Source: Clostridiales bacterium (GTDB lineage Bacteria > Bacillota > Clostridia > Christensenellales > CAG-138). Taken from it: a DNA stretch of 64,000 nt. The notes under the pieces were generated by a model. It was not told where the DNA came from. It searched no databases and worked only from the letters and a program-made list of their open reading frames with translations. A program made the translations under genes and the position numbers. The stretch is taken from NCBI GenBank assembly GCA_004557245.1, contig SFEL01000018.1:10216-74215 (forward strand), given 5' to 3'. Below, piece after piece: positions 43,029-51,908 of this stretch (positions are counted from its first letter, which is position 1; the number at the start of each line of letters is the position of its first letter).

Positions 43029-43535
43029 ATGGTAAAGCTGTGGTTTGCGAAGGTAAGGCCGGATGGGGTGATACCCTCAAAGAGGGACGAGGACGCGGGA
43101 TACGATATATTCCTCGCCTTTGACGGGGAGTATATACGCCTCGAGCCCCACGAGACCAAGCTGCTGCCCACCGGCATAGCCAGCGCCTTTGAGCCCGGGT
43201 ATTATTTCCAGATACAGGAGCGGGGCTCCACCGGCTCAAGGGGGATAGGCAAGCGCTGCGGCGTGATAGACTCCGGCTACCGGGGGGAATGGTTCGTGCC
43301 CATGACAAACCTGAACACCGTCCCGCTGTACTTTGCAAAGGAATCGGCAGGGGAATACCTGGAGGGGCTGAAGGAGCGGGGCGAGCGCTTCAACGTATAC
43401 TACATAACTAAGGCGGTGTGCCAGGCGGTGCTGCTGCCGGTGCCGGAGACGGAAATAACCGAGATACCCTATGACGAGCTTATGGAGATGAAGTCGCTGC
43501 GCATGACGGGCAGCCTCGGAAGCAGCGGCAAATAG
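43029..43535 (+). CDS. dut: dUTPase-family nucleotidohydrolase
   Basis: dUTPase hydrolyses dUTP to dUMP, keeping uracil out of DNA. The 168-residue protein has the five trimeric-dUTPase motifs in order: DAGYDIF, ERGSTGSRG, GVIDSGYRGEW, KAVCQAVLLPV and a C-terminal Gly/Ser tail (TGSLGSSGK). The second motif departs from the usual RSGxA form, and an extra helical stretch (about 110-130) lies between motifs 3 and 4. The ATG at 43029 is used because a GGGGGAA sequence lies before it. Confidence 0.85.
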   Translation: MVKLWFAKVRPDGVIPSKRDEDAGYDIFLAFDGEYIRLEPHETKLLPTGIASAFEPGYYFQIQERGSTGSRGIGKRCGVIDSGYRGEWFVPMTNLNTVPLYFAKESAGEYLEGLKERGERFNVYYITKAVCQAVLLPVPETEITEIPYDELMEMKSLRMTGSLGSSGK

Positions 43536-43577
43536 CAGGAATTATATTTCCCTGGAAATAAAAATGGAGGCGAATAT

Positions 43578-44738
43578 ATGGCTAACATAATGGATTACAT
43601 ACAGTGGCGCGGCGACCTGACCTTTTCGGAAAAGCCCTTCAACGAGGTGGACGGTCTGATATTCGCGGAGCTGTCGTATATAGATTATTCCAACATAGTG
43701 CCCAATACCGTGGTTGAGGGCATAACCATAAAGCGGGCGGCAGAGGAGTACTTTCTGAAGTATCCCGACAGCCGCGGCAGGCTTGGCATAGTAGTCCCGG
43801 ACAGCATACACGACCTGCTCAGGGCAGTGGGAAACAGCGAGAGATTCGGCAGCGTGGTATTATCCGGCTATGTGGCCGAGACCAGCGAGGAGAGGGAGGA
43901 GCAGTTCAGCGCCGTTACCTTCACCATTGGGGACGGGATACGCTGCATAGCCTTCCGGGGTACCGACGACACCATAGTGGGCTGGAAGGAGAATTTCAAC
44001 ATGTGCTACATGTTTCCCGTACCGGCCCAGAGCGATGCGGCAAATTACCTGAACATGGTGGCGGCGGACTGGAATAAGGACCTCATAATCACCGGCCACT
44101 CCAAGGGAGGCAACCTTGCAGTATACGCGGCGGCATACTGCCTACCAGAGGCGCAGGAGCACATAACCGCCGTATACAACTTCGATGGCCCCGGGTTCCC
44201 CACCAGCCAGATAACCCTGGAAAATTACGGCCGCATACGCGGACTCATGACTACCCTGCTGCCCGAGGCGGATATAGTGGGCATACTTCTGGATCACGAG
44301 GATCAGTACCATGCGGTAAAGAGCAACGCCGTAGGGGTGTGGCAGCACGATGGCTTCTCATGGGAGCTGATGGGTACGAAATTCATATACAGCGAGGATA
44401 TAAAGAGCAGCAGCAAGCGCAAGGACAAGACCCTCAGGGCATGGGTGGACGATATGGATATGGAGCTTCGGGAGCAGTTCGTCAACAAGCTCTTTTCATT
44501 CTGCAAGAGCACTGACGCCCGCACCCTCACCGACCTGAAACGGGATCCCATAGGCCTGATGAACGCCATAAACGGAGCGTTTGAAGACGAGGAGACGAGG
44601 GAGGTGCTGAAAAGGTCCCTCTCCATGCTGCTCTCCGAGGATAAGACCCACCGCTACGCCGCCGCCCAGGACAGCTTCAGGCGGCTCAAGGGAAAGGTGA
44701 GCAAGCGGGCGTCCATGGCGATGAGGAAGAGGAAGTAG
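43578..44738 (+). CDS. Mbeg1-like (DUF2974) alpha/beta-hydrolase
   Basis: This 386-residue protein matches the DUF2974/Mbeg1-like lipase-fold family. It has RCIAFRGTDDTIVGWKENF, then the nucleophile elbow GHSKGGNLAVYAA, with Ser at about residue 174. PEADIVGILLDHEDQYHAVKS holds the likely Asp and His. No signal peptide is seen, so it is probably cytoplasmic. The substrate is unknown; lipase or esterase activity is inferred from the fold. GGAGG precedes the start. It ends ten bases from a convergent lipoprotein gene with no terminator between. Confidence 0.8.
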   Translation: MANIMDYIQWRGDLTFSEKPFNEVDGLIFAELSYIDYSNIVPNTVVEGITIKRAAEEYFLKYPDSRGRLGIVVPDSIHDLLRAVGNSERFGSVVLSGYVAETSEEREEQFSAVTFTIGDGIRCIAFRGTDDTIVGWKENFNMCYMFPVPAQSDAANYLNMVAADWNKDLIITGHSKGGNLAVYAAAYCLPEAQEHITAVYNFDGPGFPTSQITLENYGRIRGLMTTLLPEADIVGILLDHEDQYHAVKSNAVGVWQHDGFSWELMGTKFIYSEDIKSSSKRKDKTLRAWVDDMDMELREQFVNKLFSFCKSTDARTLTDLKRDPIGLMNAINGAFEDEETREVLKRSLSMLLSEDKTHRYAAAQDSFRRLKGKVSKRASMAMRKRK

Positions 44739-44748
44739 CGGGGCTGGT

Positions 44749-45816
44749 TCAGAGCATATATCGGGCTGCGGGCAGAGCGCTGCTCTCTATGGTGTACACG
44801 GCCTTGCCGTTTTCCGTGCTGCGGCTGACGACGTGCAGCAGCTCCGCGCACAATTCCTCCTCGCTCAGCACGGTGGGAAGCACCCGCACCTTTACCTCGC
44901 CGGCGCCGTCGCTCAGCATAGCCTCATAGACGGTCCCTCCCAGAAGAATATCGGCAAAGGCGCTGTAATAAAAGCCCTCGCCCGCGGAAAGGATCCCCTC
45001 CAGCCTCCCCACCGCAAGGAACTTTCCCTCCCCGGGGGCTGCGGACTCCATTTCCTCCACCGTGACTACCTCGGCCGGCCAGTTCCTGTATTTGAAATCA
45101 CCGGCGAAATCCTCCGCCTGCATGGCGAGGAAATTCTCGCTTTTAAGTATGGTTATGGAGGAAAAGAGGTATTTCTCCGCCGCTTCGCTCCAGGAATATT
45201 CGCACAGGCTGTATGTATTGCCGCTCCTGCCCCTCAGCAGGGCAGTCTGCACGCCGCCGTATTCCAGGCCCGCCAGCATTTCTCCCGCCCTGTCCGCCAT
45301 GCCGGCGGCATATTGAGAATCGCCTATGATATCTCCGGCGGCAGCGAAGGCGGCGGGAGTATCATTTTCGCAAAAGCGCCGTATCCGCTCATCCTCCTGT
45401 TTTATGGTGAAGTTCAGGTTCACGTCCCGCTCCGGCGTTCCGTCCGGCAGGCTGCGGCTTGGCCAGCAGTGCATATTGACCATGCCAGCGCCCCCCTCGC
45501 CATCGGTTACCGGCACTATTTCCGTGATCTGGAATTTTTCGCTGCCGGGGAGAAGGCTGGAGTCCTGCCGGGAGCTGTATGCAAAGGAGGTATCCTCGCT
45601 TATAGTCCAGCCCCAGCTGTATCTGCTCATGATCTCCCCCATATCGCCATAGGCAGGGGGATAGCCGTATTCTGTCTCCGCCGCAGGAGACGGCGAGGGC
45701 TCCGCCGTGCTGTAAGGGGAAGGAACCGCATCCTGCACTTCGTCGGCCTGCTGGCAGCCGCACAGCAGGGCGCACAGCAGGGCGCACAGCAGAGGCGCGA
45801 TTTTACCTTTTTTCAT
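44749..45816 (-). CDS. Lipoprotein of unknown function
   Basis: This 355-residue protein has a lipoprotein signal whose lipobox Cys lies in LLCGCQQ, followed by a Pro/Ser-rich linker (VPSPYSTAEPSPSPAAE). The mature part is acidic with no domain I recognise. The signal peptide is coded by a 12-base repeat (ALLC three times; 45760-45795), a place where slippage could change its length. Its 5' end lies 27 bases after the stop of the AT-rich orphan gene on the same strand. Confidence 0.6.
   Translation of the reverse strand: MKKGKIAPLLCALLCALLCGCQQADEVQDAVPSPYSTAEPSPSPAAETEYGYPPAYGDMGEIMSRYSWGWTISEDTSFAYSSRQDSSLLPGSEKFQITEIVPVTDGEGGAGMVNMHCWPSRSLPDGTPERDVNLNFTIKQEDERIRRFCENDTPAAFAAAGDIIGDSQYAAGMADRAGEMLAGLEYGGVQTALLRGRSGNTYSLCEYSWSEAAEKYLFSSITILKSENFLAMQAEDFAGDFKYRNWPAEVVTVEEMESAAPGEGKFLAVGRLEGILSAGEGFYYSAFADILLGGTVYEAMLSDGAGEVKVRVLPTVLSEEELCAELLHVVSRSTENGKAVYTIESSALPAARYML
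45760..45795. repeat. 12-base tandem repeat in a signal-peptide coding region
   Basis: The unit GCACAGCAGGGC occurs about three times in tandem (the last diverging) and codes LLCA units in the hydrophobic core of the lipoprotein signal peptide on the minus strand. Confidence 0.85.
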
Positions 45817-45843
45817 TGATCATCTCCTCCTCTATGCTATGAC

Positions 45844-46413
45844 CTAAAAACCGCTGGGAACCGATATGCACACATGGGGATCATAACCGTCGCTCTCCGT
45901 GGCTCCTTCAATTATCCTGAATGTTGAATTTTGACCGGCAGGTATACTTTGGCATTCAACCAAATAATAATGCCCGCTATTTGCGCTGTTCAATTTTCCG
46001 CAATAGGTACAATAATCCCCATAGTATTCATCCATTCTCATCATATAGTCTGAGGCCTGAGCACCATAATAGGGGCAAACTACGGATCTGGTTTTGGTAT
46101 TTTCTACCCATGTCCTGAGCGACATTGAATTCCGTCCGCATTTGTAGCAGTACGCTCTTGTCGGCGTTTCATCGATAACAAAGATTGAGCTTTCTATATC
46201 TGATAAAGAATAATTCAATATCTCATCAACTGAATCCACATAAACTATTTTTCTTTTTTCTGAAAATTGATCATGAGTATGACCGCAATGTATAGCGGCG
46301 GAACGGTCACCTGCAATTGTTCCAGCTGCATTGGTTGCTGCTGATATACCATTCATCGAGAGTATTATCAGAATAAGAACCATGGAAATAGCTAACCTAA
46401 ACTTGTTTTTCAT
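45844..46413 (-). CDS. AT-rich orphan: secreted Cys-rich protein
   Basis: This 189-residue protein has a signal peptide (LAISMVLILIILSMNGISA). Cys pairs in the mature part (YCYKCGRN, VVCPYYG, YCTYCGK) look like metal-binding or disulfide knuckles. I do not recognise the family. Base composition is clearly AT-richer than its neighbours and codons such as AAT, TAT and ATT are more frequent, suggesting recent acquisition. The ATG at 46413 is chosen because AGGAGG lies nine bases before it; an ATG at 46422 abuts that site. It may be cotranscribed with the lipoprotein gene. Confidence 0.6.
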   Translation of the reverse strand: MKNKFRLAISMVLILIILSMNGISAATNAAGTIAGDRSAAIHCGHTHDQFSEKRKIVYVDSVDEILNYSLSDIESSIFVIDETPTRAYCYKCGRNSMSLRTWVENTKTRSVVCPYYGAQASDYMMRMDEYYGDYCTYCGKLNSANSGHYYLVECQSIPAGQNSTFRIIEGATESDGYDPHVCISVPSGF

Positions 46414-46647
46414 TAAAATCATCCTCCTTTACTTTAAGTAGCGGCAGCTTTGAATTACATCGACTTGAAAAGAATATTCGGGAATGATGACATGGCGGAG
46501 TCGCCGCCCTGAAGCGTTATCTGTTGTGCTGATTTCCTACACATTTATTTTACCATGATCATAAAGGTTTTAATATGCCGCACAAGCGTAAATATGTAAA
46601 TAATATATGAATAAATCACGCTGAAAAGCTGCACATCCAAAAAACAG

Positions 46648-46675
46648 AAAAAAGCGGCGTTAAGCCGCTTTTTTG
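46648..46675. terminator. Terminator downstream of fbp
   Basis: AAAAAAGCGGC and GCCGCTTTTTT pair around a GTTAA loop, just past the fbp stop on the minus strand. The upstream AT-rich stretch 46423-46640 shows no gene; a weak minus-strand promoter (GCACAA 46580-46585, ATCATA 46558-46563 on the plus strand) may serve the orphan gene. Confidence 0.85.
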
Positions 46676-46681
46676 ATGCTC

Positions 46682-48649
46682 TTATATCCTTCCCGTAGAG
46701 TCCGTCTTTATGGCGCCGCTGCGGTAGGCGTCGAGAAGGGCGTTAAGATCCTCTATGCGGCGCTTTATGCCCTCTCCGGCGTCGGTATCGGATATCATGA
46801 GCCTGCGGGGAAGGTTTTCCACTATAAAGGAATGTGAGGTTATATCCTTCTTGCCGTGTATTGCCTCCTCCCGGGTGGTAAAGGGCTCGTGGGCGGCGAT
46901 GCGCATTCCGTGGGAGCTGAAGAACATTGTGTAGCCCGCTATGCCTGTCTGCTTGTGGTAGGCCTTGCAGAAGCCGCCGTCTATGACTACCAGGCGGCCG
47001 CCCCCCTTGCGAGGGTCTTCCCCCTCTTTTACCTTTACGGGCATGTGGCCGTTTATGATGCGGCTCCAGGGCTTGTGCAGGTCGAAGTCGTCCAGTATCC
47101 TGCGGCAGAATTCCTCGCTGCCGTAGTAGACGTAATAGGGGTTCTTGGGTTCCGTATATGCGGCTTTGTCCTCGATGAGAGCCCGTTCGAAGGTGGTTAT
47201 TTTTGTCCTGCCGCAAATCGGGGAATTCCTGCCGCACCAGAGGAACCAGAGAAAGTCCAGCCCGCGCAGCCGCTCCATGCTGCCTTCGGGGGCGAAGTAG
47301 CCCTGACGCGCCAGCCTGTCCGCCCAGTCCAGAAATGCCCGTCCCTTGAGGGGAGTATCGGAATAAAGGGAAAACTCCATGAACTCGCCATTGCCGTCGC
47401 AGGGTATGCAGCCGTGATAGAGCAGGTTGCCGTTGTGCCTGCGGTATATGGAGCCTACGGAATAGAGGAACCGGGTGTGGGTCTGGAGCTTTTCGCTGCG
47501 GCGGAAGCTGGAGACAAGCCCGTCTATTATATCCTGCTCCTCGGGGGTGAGCTTGTTGGGGTCAGCGGGGTCTATGGTGGGAAAGTCGGTATCCCGGAGG
47601 GGGTATACCGTGCCGTCTATCTCTATGGTGCCGTCCTTGTAGTTTATGCGGGAGAGCATATCCCGGTCAGACATCTGGTACTCAGGCCGGCGGGCTATTA
47701 TCTGCCCCTCCAGCTTGAACATTATTACGCACATCGCCTTGTGCATGCGGGAGAACAGCTCGCTGTCCCGGGGCAGGCTGTGTCCCGCCGGCAGGACCCG
47801 GGGCCGGAATACCGCCGCATCCCTGTATGTGACGTCGCTGAACACCGCCAGGGGCAGAAGGTTTATGCCGTAGGCGTTTTCCAGCATATCCATGTTGTCA
47901 TACTGTATGCAGTTCTTTACGGCGATGGCCACGCACACCGGGCTGCCGGCGGCCGCGCCCATCCACAGCACGTCGTGGTTGCCCCACTGTATGTCCACGC
48001 TGTGGTGGCCCATGAGGTTGTCCAGAATTACGTCGGCGTGGGGGCCGCGGTCGAATATGTCGCCGACTATGTGCAGGGTATCCACGGCCATGCGCTTTAT
48101 GAAGGTGCACAGCTCCGTTATGAGCGTATCCGCCGTGCCGGTGTCTATTACGGAGCGGATTATGTTGTCGTAATAGGTATGCTTGTTGTGCTGGTCCTGT
48201 GGATTGAGGAGCTCCTCCATTATGTATGCAAAGTCCTGCGGCAGCGCCTTGCGCACCTTGGAGCGGGAGTACTTTGACGCAGTGTAGCGGGCCATCTCGA
48301 TCAGCCTGTGCAGCGTCACCCTGTACCAGTCGTTAAGGCCGAAGGAGGCCCTTTCGTGTATGCCGTGGAGGGTCTCGACGGGATAGTATATGAGCACCGC
48401 AAGGCCGCGGCGTTCCTCTGAAGTCAGGGTGCTTTCAAACAGCTCGTCTATCTTTTCGCATATTGCCCCAGAGGCGTTGTTGAGTATATGGAGGAAGGCC
48501 TCATGCTCGCCGTGTATGTCGCTCATGAAGTGCTCGGTGCCCTTTGGAAGGCTGCGTATGGCCTCCAGCTTTATTATCTCCGCACAGGCGGACTGTACCG
48601 AAGGGAACTCCCTTGAAAGCAAGGTTAAGTAGCGGATATCCTGCTCCAT
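46682..48649 (-). CDS. fbp: Fructose-1,6-bisphosphatase class III
   Basis: This 655-residue gluconeogenic enzyme converts fructose-1,6-bisphosphate to fructose-6-phosphate. It belongs to the class III type found in Bacillota, built on a metallophosphatase core. Metal-binding motifs are HFMSDIHGEHEAF near residue 42, VGDIFDRGPHAD, WGNHDVLWMGAA and INGHMPVK. The C-terminal part includes YTMFFSSHGMRI. The start follows a GGAGG-like sequence. It stands alone between an AT-rich gap and the repeat-filled gap next to glycerate kinase. Confidence 0.95.
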   Translation of the reverse strand: MEQDIRYLTLLSREFPSVQSACAEIIKLEAIRSLPKGTEHFMSDIHGEHEAFLHILNNASGAICEKIDELFESTLTSEERRGLAVLIYYPVETLHGIHERASFGLNDWYRVTLHRLIEMARYTASKYSRSKVRKALPQDFAYIMEELLNPQDQHNKHTYYDNIIRSVIDTGTADTLITELCTFIKRMAVDTLHIVGDIFDRGPHADVILDNLMGHHSVDIQWGNHDVLWMGAAAGSPVCVAIAVKNCIQYDNMDMLENAYGINLLPLAVFSDVTYRDAAVFRPRVLPAGHSLPRDSELFSRMHKAMCVIMFKLEGQIIARRPEYQMSDRDMLSRINYKDGTIEIDGTVYPLRDTDFPTIDPADPNKLTPEEQDIIDGLVSSFRRSEKLQTHTRFLYSVGSIYRRHNGNLLYHGCIPCDGNGEFMEFSLYSDTPLKGRAFLDWADRLARQGYFAPEGSMERLRGLDFLWFLWCGRNSPICGRTKITTFERALIEDKAAYTEPKNPYYVYYGSEEFCRRILDDFDLHKPWSRIINGHMPVKVKEGEDPRKGGGRLVVIDGGFCKAYHKQTGIAGYTMFFSSHGMRIAAHEPFTTREEAIHGKKDITSHSFIVENLPRRLMISDTDAGEGIKRRIEDLNALLDAYRSGAIKTDSTGRI

Positions 48650-48745
48650 AAATAAACGCCTCCAAAAGTTTATTTTATAGATGTATTATAACATATAAGA
48701 TTTAAAAATAAATAAGAGAAACCCTTATTGAAGCTTTCCCCCCCT

Positions 48746-48790
48746 CTTCTTTCTCTTTTCTTTTCAGGAGAAAAGAAAAGCAGAAAGAAG
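48746..48790. repeat. Polypyrimidine/polypurine palindrome, copy 2
   Basis: CTTCTTTCT plus CTTTTCTTTTC pairs with GAAAAGAAAAG, a bulged C, and AGAAAGAAG, closing on AGGA. A purine tail (AAAGAGAAAAGAAAAGCC) follows, matching the one after copy 3. It lies in the 560-base gene-free stretch 48650-49209, which otherwise holds the fbp upstream region and mosaic copies D1 and D2. Confidence 0.75.
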
Positions 48791-48873
48791 CAAAGAGAAA
48801 AGAAAAGCCTGGCAAAAGCATAAAAAAGAAAAGGCAAATCCGCAAAAGCCCTTGCGTAGCAAGGCTTTCCCCG

Positions 48874-48982
48874 CATTTGGTGCCGGCCGCGCCATAGGCG
48901 CAAGCACCGAATGAGAAAACTCGAAAAAGTGGCGTTCAGCCACTTTTTCGACACTCTGAAGCCCCTCAAAGCGAGGGGCCTA
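48874..48982 (-). repeat. Mosaic element, partial copy D1
   Basis: Only the alternative second hairpin (GGTGC/GCACC with inner GCGCC/GGCGC), hairpin 1 (CGAAAAAGTGGC/GCCACTTTTTCG) and an adjoining small hairpin (GCCCCTC/GAGGGGC) are present. The last two modules recur almost unchanged at 49143-49203, as if part of the element was duplicated. Confidence 0.75.
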
Positions 48983-48988
48983 ATCTGC

Positions 48989-49203
48989 CGAAAAACGCTG
49001 GGGTTGATAAGGGGCCGCAGCCCCTTATGTTTAATCCGGCTCTGACGACATGTGCGTCAGAACGGATGAAAACCCATAGGTTTTCGTACTTTGCGGGTTT
49101 TGCCGCCCGGGAGCGAATGCGAGAGGCAAAACCTGTAAAAACTCGAAAAAGTGGCGTTCAGCCACTTTTTCGATACTCTGTAAGCCCCTCAAAGCGAGGG
49201 GCC
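48989..49203 (-). repeat. Mosaic five-hairpin element, copy D2
   Basis: This is a complete copy in the reverse orientation, with all five hairpins, the standard second hairpin (GGTTTTGCC/GGCAAAACC) and the same GCCCCTC/GAGGGGC hairpin at its outer end. Hairpin 1 lies nearest the 3' end of the glycerate kinase gene and probably terminates it. Confidence 0.85.
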
Positions 49204-49209
49204 ATAATT

Positions 49210-50439
49210 TTATTTTATCAATAAGCAGCACACGTCATTCACGTTGGTGCCTGTGGGGCCGGTGAATACAAGGCCGTCTATCTGCTTTAAGGCGTTGTAG
49301 GAGTCGTTATCCTTCAGCACGTCGGGTATGGAAATGCCCAGCGCCTCAAGCTGTCCCTTGGTTTCTCCGGTGACTATGCCGCCCGCCGCGTCGGTAGGGC
49401 CGTCGGTGCCGTCCGAGCCTACGGAGAAGAGGCATACGTCCTTCATGCCCGCAATGCCCATAGCGCCGGACAGGGCCAGCTCCTGATTGCGGCCGCCTGA
49501 GCCCTTGCCGGTTATGCGCACCACAGTTTCTCCGCCCGCAATGAAGGCGAGGGGTTCCCCGGCGCCCCTGTGATACTGGGCGACGGAGGCTAAGAAGCTT
49601 CCCGCCTCCTTTGCTTCGCAGCAGAGCGAGGCCGTGAGAACAACGGGCCTGTAGCCCAGCCGCCTGGCAGTTTCCGAGGCGGAGGCGCAGAGCTGGGTTA
49701 CGCTGCCGGTGACGATGGTTTCAACGTTATTTAGCTCCTTGGGAGTCTCGACATCCATAAGTGACAGAGCTTTGTCGGAAAGCTTCAGGCCGTACTTGGA
49801 AATTATGGCATGGGCGTCGGCATTGGTAGAGCTGTCGGGGCAGGCGGGGCCTGAGGCTATCATGTCCAGAGGGTCGCCTATTATATCGGAAAGTATTATT
49901 GCGATTATGCGCGCGCCGCTGCAGGCCATGGCGAATCTGCCGCCCTTTACTGCGGAGAGCCGCTTGCGAATGGTATTCATTTCGGTTATATCCGCGCCGG
50001 AGGCCAGCAGCTGCCTGTTCACGTCCTGCAATTCCTCCAGCGATACCAGCGGGCTTTCAAACAGGGCGCTGCCGCCGCCGGAAACCAGGAATATCAGAGT
50101 ATCCTTTTGGGTAAGGCTGCGGGCAAGCTCCAGCGCCGCGTTGGCGGCGAGTACGGAGTTGCCGTCAGGCACAGGATGCCCCGCCTCATATATGGCGATA
50201 TCCTCCGAAAAGCTGCCTGCGGAGTGGCCATACTTGGTTATGACCACGCCCTTTTCTATGCGGCTGCCAAGGTGATCATATGCCGCCCTGGCCATTTGAT
50301 AACCCGCCTTGCCTATGGCCACCAGCTTTACCTTATGGGGCAGGCTGACGGAGCCGAGGGCTGCCTTTACTGCGTTGTCCGGCATCGCCCGGTCAATGGC
50401 TTCTTTTATGATGAGATGTGCATCGTCGCGTATATTCAT
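49210..50439 (-). CDS. Glycerate 2-kinase, MOFRL/DUF4147 type
   Basis: This 409-residue enzyme phosphorylates glycerate, most likely at the 2-position. Typical segments are VAIGKAGYQMARAAYD near residue 38, FLVSGGGSALFESP, the MNTIRKRLSAVKGGR block, and a C-terminal MOFRL region with GGETVVRITGKGSGGRNQELAL. It also ends with SDGTDGPTDAAGGI and FTGPTGTNVNDV. It would feed glycerate into lower glycolysis. No partner genes of a glycerate or tartrate pathway are adjacent. Confidence 0.93.
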   Translation of the reverse strand: MNIRDDAHLIIKEAIDRAMPDNAVKAALGSVSLPHKVKLVAIGKAGYQMARAAYDHLGSRIEKGVVITKYGHSAGSFSEDIAIYEAGHPVPDGNSVLAANAALELARSLTQKDTLIFLVSGGGSALFESPLVSLEELQDVNRQLLASGADITEMNTIRKRLSAVKGGRFAMACSGARIIAIILSDIIGDPLDMIASGPACPDSSTNADAHAIISKYGLKLSDKALSLMDVETPKELNNVETIVTGSVTQLCASASETARRLGYRPVVLTASLCCEAKEAGSFLASVAQYHRGAGEPLAFIAGGETVVRITGKGSGGRNQELALSGAMGIAGMKDVCLFSVGSDGTDGPTDAAGGIVTGETKGQLEALGISIPDVLKDNDSYNALKQIDGLVFTGPTGTNVNDVCCLLIK

Positions 50440-50518
50440 ACAATTCTCCCATATAGGCTTGATTTAGTCTATTGTAGCATCTTTTGCGGTATAAGCAAAC
50501 AAAATAATAAATTAACAT

Positions 50519-50556
50519 GCAACCTTGCAGTAAGGTAAACCGTTTAATATACAGAT
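50519..50556 (+). promoter_or_regulatory. ECF-type promoter of the serpin gene
   Basis: GCAACCTT (50519-50526), a 14-base spacer, and CGTTTAATATACAGAT (50541-50556) lie about 28 bases before the start codon. The identical two blocks with the same spacer precede the sigma-factor gene at 61434. A GCAAC-type -35 and CGT-type -10 are typical of ECF sigma promoters. Confidence 0.8.
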
Positions 50557-50583
50557 AACCGCAATACGGAGGATATTTTTGCT

Positions 50584-51840
50584 ATGAAGAAAAGACTGAT
50601 TAAGCTGATCGCCCTCGCTATGTGCGCCGCCATGCTCACCGGCTGCGCCGCGTCCGGCGGAGTGAAGAACCTTACCGATGGCGTAAATGCGGCGGATGTG
50701 ACGCTGCCCGAAGTGACCGACTATACCATGATAGGCGACCTCGGCGCGGGGCTGATGCAGTACGCGGCGGCGCAGGAAGCCGAAAACCCCGTGCTTTCCC
50801 CGCTTTCGGCCTATCTCTGCCTTGCCATGCTCATGCCCGGGGCAAATGAGAACACAAAGGCGGAATTCGAGAAGATACTTGGAGCAGACTGGGACTACGT
50901 TTCCGCCCTCGCCGCCGATATAGCCGCACAGCTTGAAAAGACCGGCGGCAGCACCAAGCTCGACCTTGCCAATTCCATCTGGACGGACGACGACAAGGCC
51001 GTTATAGAGGAGGAATGGCTAAAGACCGTAAAGGCGTATTTCGGCCCCGACATATACAGCGCCGACCTGCCCAGCGACGGGGCTCTAAAGGCAATAAACA
51101 AGTGGGTGAACGACAAGACCAACGGCATGATACCCAAGCTCCACGATGAAAACTACGACAAGGACACCATAATGGTGCTGCTCAACGCCCTTTATATGAA
51201 GGCAGACTGGGCACATAAGTTTGAAGGCCAGGACACATACGACCGCGAATTCACCAAAGCGGATGGCAGTACCGTTACCGTGCCTTTCATGAACATGTTC
51301 GAGGCCTATGAGAGCTACATAAAGACCGAGGACGCGGAGGGCATAATGCTGCCCTATGACGACGGCAGGCTGGCCTTTATAGCCCTTAAGCCCGGCAGCG
51401 GCGACGCACGGGGCTATGCCGCCTCCCTCACCGGGGCCAAGCTGAAGGAAGCCATCGCCGCCGCAAAGGCGGATACCTTCGTGACCGTCAACATGCCCAA
51501 GTTTGATACCGAATACTCGGTATACCTGACCGACGCCCTCAAGGCCATGGGCATGACCGACGCCTTCGATCCGGACCTTGCAGACCTTACCGGCGCGGGC
51601 AGGGGCATTGACGGGCCGCTGTACATATCTTATGTCTTCCAGAAGGTAAAGGTGGACGTGAACGAGGAGGGCACCGAGGCCGCCGCCGTTACTGAGATCG
51701 CCACGGCCGAGGGCTGCGCGCTCCCTGCGGATGAGCCCATAGTGCTGACCTTCGACAAGCCCTTCGTATACGCCATAGTGGATACCGAGACCGGCGTGCC
51801 CCTCTTTGCGGGCGTAATGGAGAACCCCGAGGCGAAGTAA
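50584..51840 (+). CDS. Serpin lipoprotein (serine protease inhibitor)
   Basis: This 418-residue protein is a serpin anchored by a lipoprotein signal (LIALAMCAAMLTGC). Serpin landmarks include LSPLSAYLCLAMLMPGA, NALYMKADWAHKF, a YVFQKVKVDVNEEGTEAAAV hinge and LTFDKPFVYAIVD near the end. The Ala-rich hinge predicts an inhibitory serpin that traps proteases through its reactive loop, which here is EIATAEGCALPADEP. The loop is a few residues longer than in alpha-1-antitrypsin, so the scissile bond cannot be fixed; a Gly-Cys or nearby bond is possible. It probably protects the cell surface from host or community proteases. Expression is likely through the ECF promoter upstream. Confidence 0.93.
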   Translation: MKKRLIKLIALAMCAAMLTGCAASGGVKNLTDGVNAADVTLPEVTDYTMIGDLGAGLMQYAAAQEAENPVLSPLSAYLCLAMLMPGANENTKAEFEKILGADWDYVSALAADIAAQLEKTGGSTKLDLANSIWTDDDKAVIEEEWLKTVKAYFGPDIYSADLPSDGALKAINKWVNDKTNGMIPKLHDENYDKDTIMVLLNALYMKADWAHKFEGQDTYDREFTKADGSTVTVPFMNMFEAYESYIKTEDAEGIMLPYDDGRLAFIALKPGSGDARGYAASLTGAKLKEAIAAAKADTFVTVNMPKFDTEYSVYLTDALKAMGMTDAFDPDLADLTGAGRGIDGPLYISYVFQKVKVDVNEEGTEAAAVTEIATAEGCALPADEPIVLTFDKPFVYAIVDTETGVPLFAGVMENPEAK

Positions 51841-51858
51841 AAAATAATTAGAAAAATC

Positions 51859-51885
51859 AAAAAAGCGGCTTAAAGCCGCTTTCTT
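51859..51885. terminator. Terminator between serpin and RsgI-like genes
   Basis: AAAAAAGCGGC/GCCGCTTTCTT pair around TTAAA in the convergent gap, with an A-run and a T-rich flank. Confidence 0.85.
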
Positions 51886-51908
51886 GGTTTTGCGGGGACA
51901 GCTGAACC

